Assembly (NCBI RefSeq): GCF_050271975.1 | Contig: NZ_CP189850.1 | Span: 2,108,001 to 2,172,000 of the forward strand | Direction of reading: 5' to 3' | Origin: Litorimonas sp947503715 | GTDB lineage: Bacteria; Pseudomonadota; Alphaproteobacteria; Caulobacterales; Maricaulaceae | Length of the DNA stretch: 64,000 nucleotides | Part shown: positions 17,484 to 25,641 of the stretch, piece after piece | Numbering within the stretch: the first letter of the stretch is position 1 | Layout: every line of letters starts with the position of its first letter | The notes under the pieces: model-generated | What the model saw: the letters and a program-made list of their open reading frames with translations, nothing else | Told to the model about the DNA's origin: nothing | The model's database searches: none | Made by a program: the position numbers and the translations under genes

Positions 17484-17992
17484 TGAAGCCGTATCTTTTC
17501 ATATCAGCAATCTTTTTGGCCGCTTGCGGGCCATCGCAGGATTTAGAGGCGCCAACAGCGCCCACTACGCCTGTGGCTTCGACGGAAAGAGCGCAACCTG
17601 CCACGCCGCCAAGCCCGACTCTGCCCGAGAGTAATTTGGAAGATGTAGACTTTTCCGCCTATTCAACGGACCTCGCGCGTTTTGTGGGCTTTGAGCTGGG
17701 TGAGACGCGGTTGGAAACGATTGACAAAATCCGGCTCTATTACGCGCCGGAAACCGGCTCGACGATCATCACGACCGCGTCGCAAACTTACGAGCGTGAT
17801 GACGGCTCTGTCTTCCTCTTCTCCCGCACGGGATTGCCGGATGACTCCGTTCAGGCGGAAGAGGTCTATGCGATCTTTTCCGGCCCCGGCGGTGCGGATA
17901 AATTCAATCAAACACTCGCGGCATATGGCATGCGTATCAAATGCTATCGCGGTGAAAACACAACGGAATGGCAGACCGACCTCTGCCCTTAA
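17483..17992 (+). CDS. putative lipoprotein of unknown function in suf operon
   Basis: The 169-residue product has a short lipoprotein signal (MKPYLFISAIFLAACG) with lipobox LAAC at 13-16. A Pro/Thr/Ala-rich linker (~20-50) and a small globular domain (~55-165) containing two further cysteines follow. I recognise no family. Its ATG overlaps the sufB stop by one base, and a strong ribosome site for the next gene follows its stop. It is probably co-expressed with sufB, but it is not a usual suf component. A role is not assignable. Confidence 0.8.
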   Translation: MKPYLFISAIFLAACGPSQDLEAPTAPTTPVASTERAQPATPPSPTLPESNLEDVDFSAYSTDLARFVGFELGETRLETIDKIRLYYAPETGSTIITTASQTYERDDGSVFLFSRTGLPDDSVQAEEVYAIFSGPGGADKFNQTLAAYGMRIKCYRGENTTEWQTDLCP

Positions 17993-18002
17993 GGAGCCCA
18001 TA

Positions 18003-18395
18003 ATGGCCACTAAAAAACCAACCCGTCAGTTCATCCAACTGTCCGAAGGCGAACTGAACTACGCCATGTCCCGCGCCGTGGTGCAGGGCGACTGGTGCTT
18101 TGTCTCCGGCACGATGGGCTATGACTATAAGAAGCAGGAACTGCCCGAAAGCGCGGCGCAGCAGACGATGAACACGTTCACAAATATCCGCCAAGCGCTC
18201 GACGCCGCAGGGTTTGAACTCGGTCATACGGTGCGGGTGCAATATACAGTCTCCGACCGCAAATATGTCAAAGAAGTTCTGCCTATAATCAAAGCGCATT
18301 TCGATAATATCCTCCCCGCCGCGACTATGGTGCTGGCTGAAATGGTTGACCCAAAAGGCAAAATCGAAATCGAAGTGACTTGTTTTAAAGGATAA
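18003..18395 (+). CDS. RidA/YjgF-like protein
   Basis: The 130-residue protein has the Rid fold: FVSGTMGYD near residue 36, QQTMNTFTNIRQALDAAG (~58-75) and the ending GKIEIEVTCFKG. RidA enzymes hydrolyse reactive enamines and imines. The segment where RidA carries its catalytic arginine reads LPAATMVLAEM here, with alanine in place of arginine, so this is likely one of the Rid subgroups without classical deaminase activity. AAGGAG lies 6 bases before the ATG at 18003. It sits inside the suf operon, perhaps protecting PLP enzymes; that is inference. Confidence 0.85.
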   Translation: MATKKPTRQFIQLSEGELNYAMSRAVVQGDWCFVSGTMGYDYKKQELPESAAQQTMNTFTNIRQALDAAGFELGHTVRVQYTVSDRKYVKEVLPIIKAHFDNILPAATMVLAEMVDPKGKIEIEVTCFKG

Positions 18396-18400
18396 TCAGA

Positions 18401-18491
18401 TGTCATCCCGCACTTGATGCGGGACCTGACGGCTACAGAATCCAAGTTTGAGAGAGTAAACGACAGGCCCCGCATCAAGTGCGGGGTGACA
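18401..18491. repeat. REP-like palindromic element (two inverted arms)
   Basis: Each arm is an imperfect palindrome: CCCGCACTTGATGCGGG at 18407-18423 and CCCGCATCAAGTGCGGG at 18469-18485. The arms are inverted copies of each other and are bordered by TGTCAT and GTGACA. The two arms can pair over ~23 bases. The layout resembles bacterial REP/BIME units. It lies inside the suf operon between the RidA-like and cupin genes, where it may affect mRNA stability or partial termination. Confidence 0.85.
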
Positions 18492-18502
18492 ATAGGAACT
18501 AA

Positions 18503-18874
18503 ATGAACCAAGCCATCAACATAAACGAGAAATTCTCGAAATTCAGCGACCACTGGCGCCCCAAAGCCATTGCCGAGCTGAACGGACAGGAGTTCAAACT
18601 CGCCAAAATTCAGGGCGAATATCCGTTCCATGCCCACGAGCATGAGGACGAGATGTTCTTCTGTTGGCGTGGTTCATTTGTGTTGGATTTTGAAGGCGGT
18701 GAGAGCGTGCCAGTCGGGGAAGGCGAATGTATCGTCGTCCCAAAAGGCGTCCGCCACCGCCCCCGCGCGGAAGAAGAATGCCACATCTTCCTGATTGAAC
18801 CGAAGGGCGTGAAGAACTCCGGCGATGCGGAAGTCGATGCGGTTTACGATGCGCCTGTGGGGGAGTGGGTTTGA
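18503..18874 (+). CDS. single-domain cupin protein
   Basis: The 123-residue small beta-barrel protein has the two cupin motifs. The first is PFHAHEHEDEMFFCWRG (~48-64), with the metal-binding His, His and Glu. The second is GECIVVPKGVRHRPRAEEE (~79-97), with the later histidine. No second domain or DNA-binding region is present. The substrate is unknown; such cupins are often labelled mannose-6-phosphate isomerase-like. The stop codon overlaps the start of the next gene (TGATG). It lies in the insertion between sufB and sufC. Confidence 0.88.
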   Translation: MNQAININEKFSKFSDHWRPKAIAELNGQEFKLAKIQGEYPFHAHEHEDEMFFCWRGSFVLDFEGGESVPVGEGECIVVPKGVRHRPRAEEECHIFLIEPKGVKNSGDAEVDAVYDAPVGEWV

Positions 18875-19359
18875 TGGGAGTGGTAAGCTATAATATTGAT
18901 TGGCCTGTGCTCTCAGCTATTTTTACCGCTCTTGTAGCATCTGCAATCGCATTATACGGCTCTTGGCGTGCAAACAGAATTGCTGAAAAAAACCTATCTG
19001 CTTCAATCGATCTAGAGCTTTTTAGACATAGAGAGCGTCGTGTTTCGGAACTTAGAGAGGCTATTTCTGAGTTTGTATCATCTGCATCTGCAATAAAAAA
19101 GAATGACCAAGGTCATCTTTGGAGAGATGATGTTGCTGCAACTAGAAAGTTCTCGTCGAAAATACAGCTGCTCATGGATACTTCAGATGAGGACTTCGAA
19201 ATTCTACTCTCGTTGATGATGAATGAGTTGGGCGCAGCAAGCCCAGAGGAGAAAAAGCAAATCTCAGGTGAACATATTTATACTGTTGGACGACGAATTT
19301 TAAAACGAGCCGACGAAAAAATAGAAAATGAAATAAGGCGATATAATGCTAAAAATTAA
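18874..19359 (+). CDS. hypothetical membrane-anchored coiled-coil protein
   Basis: I do not recognise the family. The ~161-residue product has one N-terminal transmembrane segment (WPVLSAIFTALVASAIALYG, ~9-28). A charged, helical, probably cytoplasmic remainder with coiled-coil character (~40-160, very Lys/Arg/Glu rich) follows. I placed the start at 18874, where ATG overlaps the cupin stop as TGATG. The gene is clearly more A/T rich than its suf neighbours, which suggests acquisition from elsewhere. It overlaps sufC by 14 bases. Confidence 0.75.
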   Translation: MGVVSYNIDWPVLSAIFTALVASAIALYGSWRANRIAEKNLSASIDLELFRHRERRVSELREAISEFVSSASAIKKNDQGHLWRDDVAATRKFSSKIQLLMDTSDEDFEILLSLMMNELGAASPEEKKQISGEHIYTVGRRILKRADEKIENEIRRYNAKN

Positions 19360-20092
19360 CAACCTCCACGTCGCCGTTGATGACGGCCAGAAACCTATCC
19401 TGACGGGGCTCTCGCTCGAGGTTCCCAAGGGCGAAGTCCATGCGATTATGGGGCCGAATGGCGCCGGTAAATCGACGCTGTCATATGTCCTGACGGGACG
19501 GGAGGGCTATGACGTTACAGACGGCACGGTGTCCCTCTACGGCGAAGATTTGCTGGAGATGGAACCGGAAGAACGCGCGGCGGCGGGTGTCTTTCTGTCC
19601 TTCCAATATCCGCTGGAAATTCCTGGCGTGCCGACCATGACCTTCTTGAAAACCGCGCTGAATGCGCAGCGCAAAGCGCGCGGTGAGGAAGAGATGAAAG
19701 CCCCGGAGTTCCTCAAGACGGCCCGGGCCCTCGCCAAAGACCTCAAGATGAAGCCGGAAATGCTCAAGCGCCCGCTCAATGTCGGGTTTTCCGGCGGCGA
19801 GAAGAAGCGCATGGAAATTTTCCAGATGATGATGTTGGAGCCGAATTTCATCGTGATGGATGAAACGGATTCCGGTCTTGATGTCGATGCGCTGCGCATT
19901 GTCGCGGACGGCGTGAACAAACTCCGCTCACCCGATCGCGGGATGCTCATCATCACCCATTATCAGCGCCTGCTTGATTATATCGTGCCGGACCGCGTCC
20001 ACGTCCTCGCCAAAGGCGGAATCGCCGCGAGTGGCGATGCGGACTTCGCGAAGAAATTAGAGAGCGAAGGCTATGACGCATATGCCGCATAG
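19346..20092 (+). CDS. sufC: Fe-S assembly ATPase SufC
   Basis: SufC is the ABC-type ATPase that drives the SufBC2D scaffold. The 248-residue product carries Walker A GPNGAGKST (~37-45), the signature SGGEKKRMEI (~150), and Walker B FIVMDETDSGLD (~170), whose extended DETDSGLD is typical of SufC. The usual SufC position directly after sufB has been split here by five other genes. It overlaps sufD by 20 bases. Confidence 0.97.
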   Translation: MLKINNLHVAVDDGQKPILTGLSLEVPKGEVHAIMGPNGAGKSTLSYVLTGREGYDVTDGTVSLYGEDLLEMEPEERAAAGVFLSFQYPLEIPGVPTMTFLKTALNAQRKARGEEEMKAPEFLKTARALAKDLKMKPEMLKRPLNVGFSGGEKKRMEIFQMMMLEPNFIVMDETDSGLDVDALRIVADGVNKLRSPDRGMLIITHYQRLLDYIVPDRVHVLAKGGIAASGDADFAKKLESEGYDAYAA

Positions 20093-21110
20093 ACTCCCCC
20101 ATCGCGGTGTCGAGGCCTGGAAATGGTCCGATGTCAACCGCGCCGTCGCCTACGATATGCGCGGGCTGGACGCGGCTGCGCCTGTCCAGATTTTCGTGCC
20201 GGAAGGTGTGACGGTCACGCGCACGGATGTGCAGGCCTCCGCCAATGATGCGACCCTCTATAAGCTCGCCTCTGACTATGCGGGACAGGTCTGGGACATT
20301 GTTGTGCCGGACGGGTTCACGTCCGAGAATCCCATTCAAATCGAAGGCCTGACCCACGGTCATGCGCAAATTTCACTGCGCTTGGGCAAGGGCGCGAAAG
20401 TCCAACTCGTCGAACATTATGACGGGCAGGCGGGTGCATTTGTAAACTCACACCTCAACATCAAACTGGCCGAGACTGCGGTTCTGGACCGCGTCATCGT
20501 GCAGACCGATCCCGAAGATTGTGTGCGTATCGCCACGACCCATGTGACGGCTTGGGCGACATCTGAACTCATCCAACATGCTCTGGCCTTTGGCGGGAAA
20601 CTTTCCCGTCTGGAAACGCGCATGGCGGGGATGGGGCAGGGCGTGAAGGCGACCATAAACGCGGCTTATCTGCTCGACGGCAAACGCCATTGCGACATGA
20701 CGAGCTATATCGATTTGGCCTGTCCGGACGGCCATATCCGCCAGAACGTCAAAGGCGTGACGGAAGATAAGGCACGCGGCGTTTTCCAAGGCAAATTCCA
20801 CGTCCGTCGTCCGGCGCAACACACCGATGCGCGGATGCGGCATGACTGTATCATGTTGTCCGACAGCTCGGAAATCCGGTCAAAGCCGGAGCTTGAAATC
20901 TACGCCGATGATGTTGTCTGCGAACATGGCAACACGATTGGTGCGCTTGATGAAAGCGCTCTGTTCTACATGCGCCAACGCGGGATACCTCTCTCGCAAG
21001 CGCGGGCGATGTTGACGGAAGCGTTTCTCGGCAGTGTGTTTGACACGCTTGAGGATGAGGTCATGCGCGAGAGCTTGTTGGAGAAGCTGCGTGGGTGGTT
21101 GGCGCGGTGA
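20073..21110 (+). CDS. sufD: Fe-S assembly protein SufD
   Basis: SufD pairs with SufB in the SufBC2D complex and helps bring iron and assemble the cluster. The 345-residue product is on the short side for SufD, as in other alphaproteobacteria. The SufBD core is recognisable in VCEHGNTIGALDESALFYMRQRG (partial: CEHGNTIGALDE, ~287), which carries the conserved Cys and His, and in the C-terminal helix with LSQARAMLTEAFL. It overlaps sufC, and its TGA overlaps a GTG start of the small downstream gene. Confidence 0.95.
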   Translation: MTHMPHRLPHRGVEAWKWSDVNRAVAYDMRGLDAAAPVQIFVPEGVTVTRTDVQASANDATLYKLASDYAGQVWDIVVPDGFTSENPIQIEGLTHGHAQISLRLGKGAKVQLVEHYDGQAGAFVNSHLNIKLAETAVLDRVIVQTDPEDCVRIATTHVTAWATSELIQHALAFGGKLSRLETRMAGMGQGVKATINAAYLLDGKRHCDMTSYIDLACPDGHIRQNVKGVTEDKARGVFQGKFHVRRPAQHTDARMRHDCIMLSDSSEIRSKPELEIYADDVVCEHGNTIGALDESALFYMRQRGIPLSQARAMLTEAFLGSVFDTLEDEVMRESLLEKLRGWLAR

Positions 21111-21319
21111 ACCCTGTCATCGACATAATGTTCAATGTTGTTTGGATTGCTGCAACCATTGGCGGTGTGTTCGGCGCTGCTATTTTCGCGCAGAGCAGAG
21201 ACATGGGCGGGGTGGCAGCTTTCTTGATGATCGTTCTTTTTACGTCCGCAATATTGACGGCGGCTTGTGTGTCATATCACCTGTCTTGCATGCCTAGTTT
21301 ATTAGGTCTTTTTCTATGA
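21107..21319 (+). CDS. small two-helix membrane protein between sufD and sufS
   Basis: The frame encodes ~70 residues with two strongly hydrophobic segments (MFNVVWIAATIGGVFGAAIF and a second at ~36-56). It exactly fills the space between sufD and sufS: GTG at 21107 overlaps the sufD TGA, and its TGA overlaps the sufS ATG. That packing supports a real gene. I know no family, and an ATG at 21128 is an alternative start. Function unknown. Confidence 0.6.
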   Translation: MNPVIDIMFNVVWIAATIGGVFGAAIFAQSRDMGGVAAFLMIVLFTSAILTAACVSYHLSCMPSLLGLFL

Positions 21320-22533
21320 CGTTCGACATTCAATCCATACGCAAACAATTCCCCGTCCTCTCGCGAGAGATCAACGGCTACCCGCTCGCTTATCTCGATA
21401 ATGCGGCCTCGGCGCAGAAGCCGACAGCTGTCATGGATGCGATGAAAGCGCAGACCGAGCACGCCTATGCCAATGTCCATCGCGGGCTGCACACCATGGC
21501 GAATGAAGCGACTGAGGCGTTTGAGGCTGCGCGGGGCAAAGTCGCCAATTATCTTGGCGCGCCGTCTGAGAAAAACATCGTCTTCACACGCGGCGCGACG
21601 GAAGCTCTGAACCTCTGCGCTTACGGTCTGGCCGATATGATTGAGCCGGGCGATGAAATCATCATCACGCAAATGGAACACCATTCCAACATTGTGCCGT
21701 GGCATTTTCTGCGCGAGCGCAAGGGCGCGGTGATCCGCTATATTCCGGTCACGGAAGAGGGCGCGCTCGACCTCGACGCGTTTAAATCCATGCTGGGCGT
21801 AAAGACGAAAATCGTCTCCGTCGTCCATATGTCGAACGTCCTCGGCACAGTAAATCCGATCAAACAAATGGCGGACTGGGCGCATGCGGCGGGCGCGGTC
21901 ATGATTGCTGACGGGACACAGGCGGCCGTTCACATGGATGTGGATGTGCAGGATTTGGGCGTCGACCTCTACTGCATGACCGGCCACAAACTCTACGGCC
22001 CGACGGCGATTGGTGCGCTTTACGGAACCATAGATATTCTCGGAAAGATGCGCCCCTTTAACGGCGGCGGAGAGATGATTGAGGACGTGTTCGAAGACCA
22101 TGTCACCTATGCGGACCTGCCCTATAAATTCGAAGCCGGCACGCCGCCTATTTTGGAAGCCATAGGCCTAGGTGCTGCGATTGATTGGGTGCGACAGTTC
22201 TCACCTGAGGATATTCGTCAGCATGAAATGGCGCTCTATCATGCCGCGCGAGATGGGTTGGCGGGCATGAATTCGGTTCGAATTATCGGCACGACGGCGG
22301 ATAAGGGCCCGGTTCTGTCCTTCAATCTTGAAGGCGCTCATGCCCATGATGTGGCACAAATTCTCGATAAATACGGGATCGCCGTCCGCGCCGGACAGCA
22401 TTGCACCCAACCGCTCATGACGCGCTACGGCATTCACTCCACCGCCCGCGCGAGCTTTGGCATTTATAACACATTGGACGAGGTTGACCGCCTCGTGGAG
22501 GGCGTCAAAAAATGCGCCCTCTTTCTATCGTAA
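21316..22533 (+). CDS. sufS: cysteine desulfurase SufS, class II
   Basis: SufS supplies persulfide sulfur to the SUF machinery, normally via SufE or SufU. The 405-residue product has YLDNAASAQKP near the start, the PLP lysine in CMTGHKLYGPTAIGALYG (~225), and the catalytic cysteine in RAGQHCTQPLM (~362), as in class II enzymes. No sufE or sufU gene is visible in the window. It overlaps the neighbouring small gene by 4 bases and is followed by sufT after a short gap. Confidence 0.96.
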   Translation: MTFDIQSIRKQFPVLSREINGYPLAYLDNAASAQKPTAVMDAMKAQTEHAYANVHRGLHTMANEATEAFEAARGKVANYLGAPSEKNIVFTRGATEALNLCAYGLADMIEPGDEIIITQMEHHSNIVPWHFLRERKGAVIRYIPVTEEGALDLDAFKSMLGVKTKIVSVVHMSNVLGTVNPIKQMADWAHAAGAVMIADGTQAAVHMDVDVQDLGVDLYCMTGHKLYGPTAIGALYGTIDILGKMRPFNGGGEMIEDVFEDHVTYADLPYKFEAGTPPILEAIGLGAAIDWVRQFSPEDIRQHEMALYHAARDGLAGMNSVRIIGTTADKGPVLSFNLEGAHAHDVAQILDKYGIAVRAGQHCTQPLMTRYGIHSTARASFGIYNTLDEVDRLVEGVKKCALFLS

Positions 22534-22556
22534 CCCGCAGGGACTATATTCAGACT

Positions 22557-23021
22557 ATGGATAACACGATGACAGATCGACAGAGACAGGCCGAAGCGCT
22601 CGCCAATTCGCAAATTCCGGGCCTCACGCCTGAGAATGAGGCGGGTGAAACGGCACCGAAACGTGACATCGTAGACGTGTCCGGCGCGCCGATTACGCCG
22701 CCGACAGACGAGGAAATTGAACGCATCACGGAAGATGTGATCGCGCAACTAAAATCCGTCTATGATCCGGAAATACCGACGGATATCTATGAGTTAGGCC
22801 TGATTTATAAAGTGGAATTGGAAGATGATCGCGTGTTGAAAGTCGACATGACGCTCACCGCGCCGGGCTGCCCCGTGGCCGGTGAAATGCCCGTCTGGGT
22901 ACAGGAAGCCTGCGAAGTTGTGGCAGGCGTGCGCCGCTGCGAGGTCAGCATGACATTCGACCCGCCCTGGACACCTGACCGCATGTCCGATGAAGCCCGT
23001 CTTGAATTGAATATGCTATGA
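22557..23021 (+). CDS. sufT: SufT-like MIP18/DUF59 Fe-S assembly factor
   Basis: The 154-residue protein has a variable N-terminus (~1-55) and a MIP18/DUF59 domain (~60-150). The domain has the family's DPEIPTDIYELGLIYK and LTAPGCPVAGEMP, whose cysteine is the conserved one. SufT proteins help mature Fe-S enzymes and often lie in suf operons. I start it at ATG 22557; longer and shorter in-frame starts exist (22512, 22569). The stop overlaps the start of the A-type carrier gene. Confidence 0.93.
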   Translation: MDNTMTDRQRQAEALANSQIPGLTPENEAGETAPKRDIVDVSGAPITPPTDEEIERITEDVIAQLKSVYDPEIPTDIYELGLIYKVELEDDRVLKVDMTLTAPGCPVAGEMPVWVQEACEVVAGVRRCEVSMTFDPPWTPDRMSDEARLELNML

Positions 23022-23392
23022 CAGAAACAGTTACCAGAACCCGCCGTCCGCGCCCAAAACTCGTCACCCTTACGGATGACGCGGCGAAACGTGTGCGGGA
23101 AATCCTTGATGAACGCGGCGAAGGCTACCTTCGTGTTGGTGTGAAGAATGGCGGCTGCGCGGGTATGGAATATCTGATGGACTATGTCGCGGAGCCTGAG
23201 AAATTTGATGAAGTCGTCGAGGATAAAGACGTGCAGATCGTCGTTGATGCGAAAGCGGTCCTCTTCATCCTCGGCTCAGTGGTGGACTATGAGACAACGC
23301 TGCTTCACAGTCGATTTACGTTTAAGAACCCTAATCAGACGGATGCTTGTGGCTGTGGTGAGAGTGTCACGATTGTTCCGGCAGCTTTATGA
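23018..23392 (+). CDS. sufA: A-type Fe-S carrier protein (SufA/IscA/HesB family)
   Basis: This protein carries assembled Fe-S clusters to target proteins. The 124-residue product has a basic N-terminal extension and the HesB fold. The three ligand cysteines are in VKNGGCAGMEYLM (~48) and DACGCGES near the end (~109 and 111). It closes the recognisable suf set. Its stop overlaps the ATG of the next small membrane-protein gene. Confidence 0.95.
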   Translation: MTETVTRTRRPRPKLVTLTDDAAKRVREILDERGEGYLRVGVKNGGCAGMEYLMDYVAEPEKFDEVVEDKDVQIVVDAKAVLFILGSVVDYETTLLHSRFTFKNPNQTDACGCGESVTIVPAAL

Positions 23393-23790
23393 GAACTGAC
23401 TATTTTCGGATGAGTATTCTGCACACTGTCTGTGCATTATTGAGTTTTGCTTTGATCTTGCTTGAAAATTTACCGCCATTATCATTACTTGGAATCGTTT
23501 TTCTTCATTTCGTTTTATCAGCATTAATCGTAAAATTTGGAAAAGGCCCAAAAGCACACAGACTGGCGCGACGTGGCGCGATTGACAGTAATGCAGGATT
23601 GGGGTGGGCAATTATCAGCCTGTCGTTTTTACTACCTCTCGGCGTTGGATTTGCGGTATATTTTCTAAATGTGTTGAACTTCGACCAATCCCTTTTGGCA
23701 TTTTTAGGGACGTCTTACTTGGCGCAAATTTTGGTCAACCAGATGATATTGCCGAAAATAACATCGAACCTATCATCGACTTTCGACTGA
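23389..23790 (+). CDS. hypothetical four-helix membrane protein at end of suf operon
   Basis: The 133-residue product has about four hydrophobic segments (~9-29, 31-46, 70-95, 100-118). It is rich in Leu/Phe, basic at the loop GKGPKAHRLARRG, and has no motif I recognise. The ATGA overlap with the A-type carrier gene suggests that it is the last gene of the operon. Like 18874-19359 it is more A/T rich than the core suf genes. It ends one base before the convergent exported-protein gene. Confidence 0.7.
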   Translation: MRTDYFRMSILHTVCALLSFALILLENLPPLSLLGIVFLHFVLSALIVKFGKGPKAHRLARRGAIDSNAGLGWAIISLSFLLPLGVGFAVYFLNVLNFDQSLLAFLGTSYLAQILVNQMILPKITSNLSSTFD

Positions 23791-23791
23791 T

Positions 23792-24637
23792 CTAATCCTC
23801 GCGATAAAAATCAAACGCGACGTCAACGTTCAAACTTCCTGTTCCCATGGATAGATCATATTCCGGCATCTCGTAGAGGAAATCGAGGCGGATGGTTTGC
23901 GTGTCGATATCGCCGTTACGCTGACGAATACCCTGTCGCCGTCCAAAATTCATGATCTGTGTCGGTTGTCCGGTCAGGTCGCCGAGATCATCCACGCCGC
24001 TGACAATCTGGATATTCGCCGTATTCGCGCGGGAGCCGAACTGGAAGCCCTGATCATTCCCGGACTCTGAAAAACTCGGCGTGAGCTTTATATCGCCGAG
24101 TTGGAGTGTCTGCGCGAAATCACCCTTGGCATCATTAAGGGTGGCGAGTGCCCGCATTGAAAACCGCGTATTTCGGGAACTGATGAAGAAACTATGCGAA
24201 TAAGACCGGCCTTTGCCGTCTAAGAGGATGTCCGTATTAGGATTGAGCGTGAAGAAACTAAACGCATCCCCCGCATCCAGATACCCATCACCATCATCCA
24301 GAAGAGATGCGTTGATCGTGCTGCCGTCTTGTGTGATGCCGAATAGCATACTCTCATCATCATTGGGGCCAATCACGCCATTGCCACCAATCTCGCCCGT
24401 CACATTTGTATTGCCCGCGCGGATGTAGAAATCGATCATCTGTTGACCAACAGGGACGCAGCAAGTTTGTGTCGCAAATTGGTAATTATCATAGATGTCG
24501 TAATTATCGCCATCATGGACGACAACGCAGCCATAGGTGCGGCACCAGAAGTCCGTATCCAGAAAACTGGCATGAGCGCCAGAGGCGAGACAGGCCAAGG
24601 CGACCCCCGCCATAATGATGCGTTTACTCGGCAACAT
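23792..24637 (-). CDS. exported protein with Ca-binding-like loop, chaperone-linked
   Basis: The ~281-residue product has a signal peptide (MLPSKRIIMAGVALACLASGAHA) and four cysteines soon after it (WCRTYGC, QTCCV). A beta-rich body contains a DDGDGYLDAGD loop that resembles calcium-binding dockerin/EF-like loops. The protein is clearly related in order of motifs to the exported protein at 33256-34158. It starts inside the 3' end of the PapD-like chaperone gene (14-base overlap), so the chaperone probably folds or delivers it. A surface fibre or coat subunit is inference; I recognise no named family. Confidence 0.75.
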   Translation of the reverse strand: MLPSKRIIMAGVALACLASGAHASFLDTDFWCRTYGCVVVHDGDNYDIYDNYQFATQTCCVPVGQQMIDFYIRAGNTNVTGEIGGNGVIGPNDDESMLFGITQDGSTINASLLDDGDGYLDAGDAFSFFTLNPNTDILLDGKGRSYSHSFFISSRNTRFSMRALATLNDAKGDFAQTLQLGDIKLTPSFSESGNDQGFQFGSRANTANIQIVSGVDDLGDLTGQPTQIMNFGRRQGIRQRNGDIDTQTIRLDFLYEMPEYDLSMGTGSLNVDVAFDFYRED

Positions 24638-25463
24638 ATTCCAACGAGTCCACTTTGACGCTTGTCGAGCGGAATTTATTTTGCGGTGTGAATGTATTAT
24701 TGAGGTCAAAATCAATTGTATATGTTCCGGCTTCTAAAGCCTCCATATTCACCATATTAACGTTATAGGTGCGTTTGCCACCATCCAATACAACGGCGTT
24801 CAGAGGCGTTTCTCCGACGACTTCGCCCGTTTCATCCTTGACCAAAGCCGTACCTTGAAGTCTAGCATGGGCGTCTCCGTCATTTTTGATCTGCATGGTC
24901 ACCAAACCAGGTTTTTCGGGGCTCAGAACAACGCTCGTCACTTCGGGTAGGCTCTTGGACGGGGTGAGCGTAAGGTAGAAGAGAGAGGCGAGCTGATATC
25001 GGTTCCAGACACCGGATGTCTCGCCGCGCTCATCCAGTTCCGGCAGCATCGTCGTTGCGAGCAGGGCAAAGCGATGATCGCCCTTATGTTCAATCTTATA
25101 AGGGGCTGAGATTTCGACTGTAACATCCTGAGATGTTTCAGGTTTTAGCGTCACAGAAGCGGGTGAGAAACGTACCCATTCTGCTGCAGACCTGTCCGTA
25201 TCACCGGGCGCGTCGAGAACAAGTTGACCTTTCTCGTCCAATGTCCAATCCGCCAGAGCCATGGTCAAGCTAATCGTTTTTTCCTTATGGACGTTGCCAA
25301 CCGTAATGACTTGCCGTTGACGGTCACCGGGTTTGATTGTCATTTCAACAGTAGACGGCTGAACGCCCACGCCAAAAGCCCCGGCAAATGGCGCAGAGGC
25401 GACAGCTAGCGTCAAAAGCGACGCGCCCAATGCAAGGATAGAAAATTTACGGGACAGGGTCAT
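24624..25463 (-). CDS. PapD-like periplasmic chaperone
   Basis: The 279-residue product has a signal peptide (~1-30, ending AGAFG) and two immunoglobulin-like domains. The first (~33-150) contains VGVQPSTVEMTIKPGDRQRQVITVGN and WVRFSPASVTLKPETSQDVTVEIS-type strands seen in pilus chaperones. The second spans ~165-275. Such chaperones donate a strand to fold subunits in the periplasm. No outer-membrane usher gene is in the window, so the partner is either distant or the system is usher-free. It leads a two-gene unit with the exported protein downstream. Confidence 0.78.
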   Translation of the reverse strand: MTLSRKFSILALGASLLTLAVASAPFAGAFGVGVQPSTVEMTIKPGDRQRQVITVGNVHKEKTISLTMALADWTLDEKGQLVLDAPGDTDRSAAEWVRFSPASVTLKPETSQDVTVEISAPYKIEHKGDHRFALLATTMLPELDERGETSGVWNRYQLASLFYLTLTPSKSLPEVTSVVLSPEKPGLVTMQIKNDGDAHARLQGTALVKDETGEVVGETPLNAVVLDGGKRTYNVNMVNMEALEAGTYTIDFDLNNTFTPQNKFRSTSVKVDSLEYVAE

Positions 25464-25641
25464 GGAATGGCCTAAACATAAGTCAAATTCGGTTGCCCAA
25501 ATCTGACAAAAAAGGCTTTCTATGCCGTTAATTTACACATTGTCGCGACAGTCGATGAAATCCATTCATTTTTCGCTCAGGTGAGGATCGGGTATAAAAA
25601 ACTCCTCCTGAGCGAAGTTTTGAGTGTCAATGAGAAGGCTG

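Noticed and set aside
21277..22101. 274-codon frame on the minus strand
   Set aside because: It is antisense to sufS and shares its conserved region.
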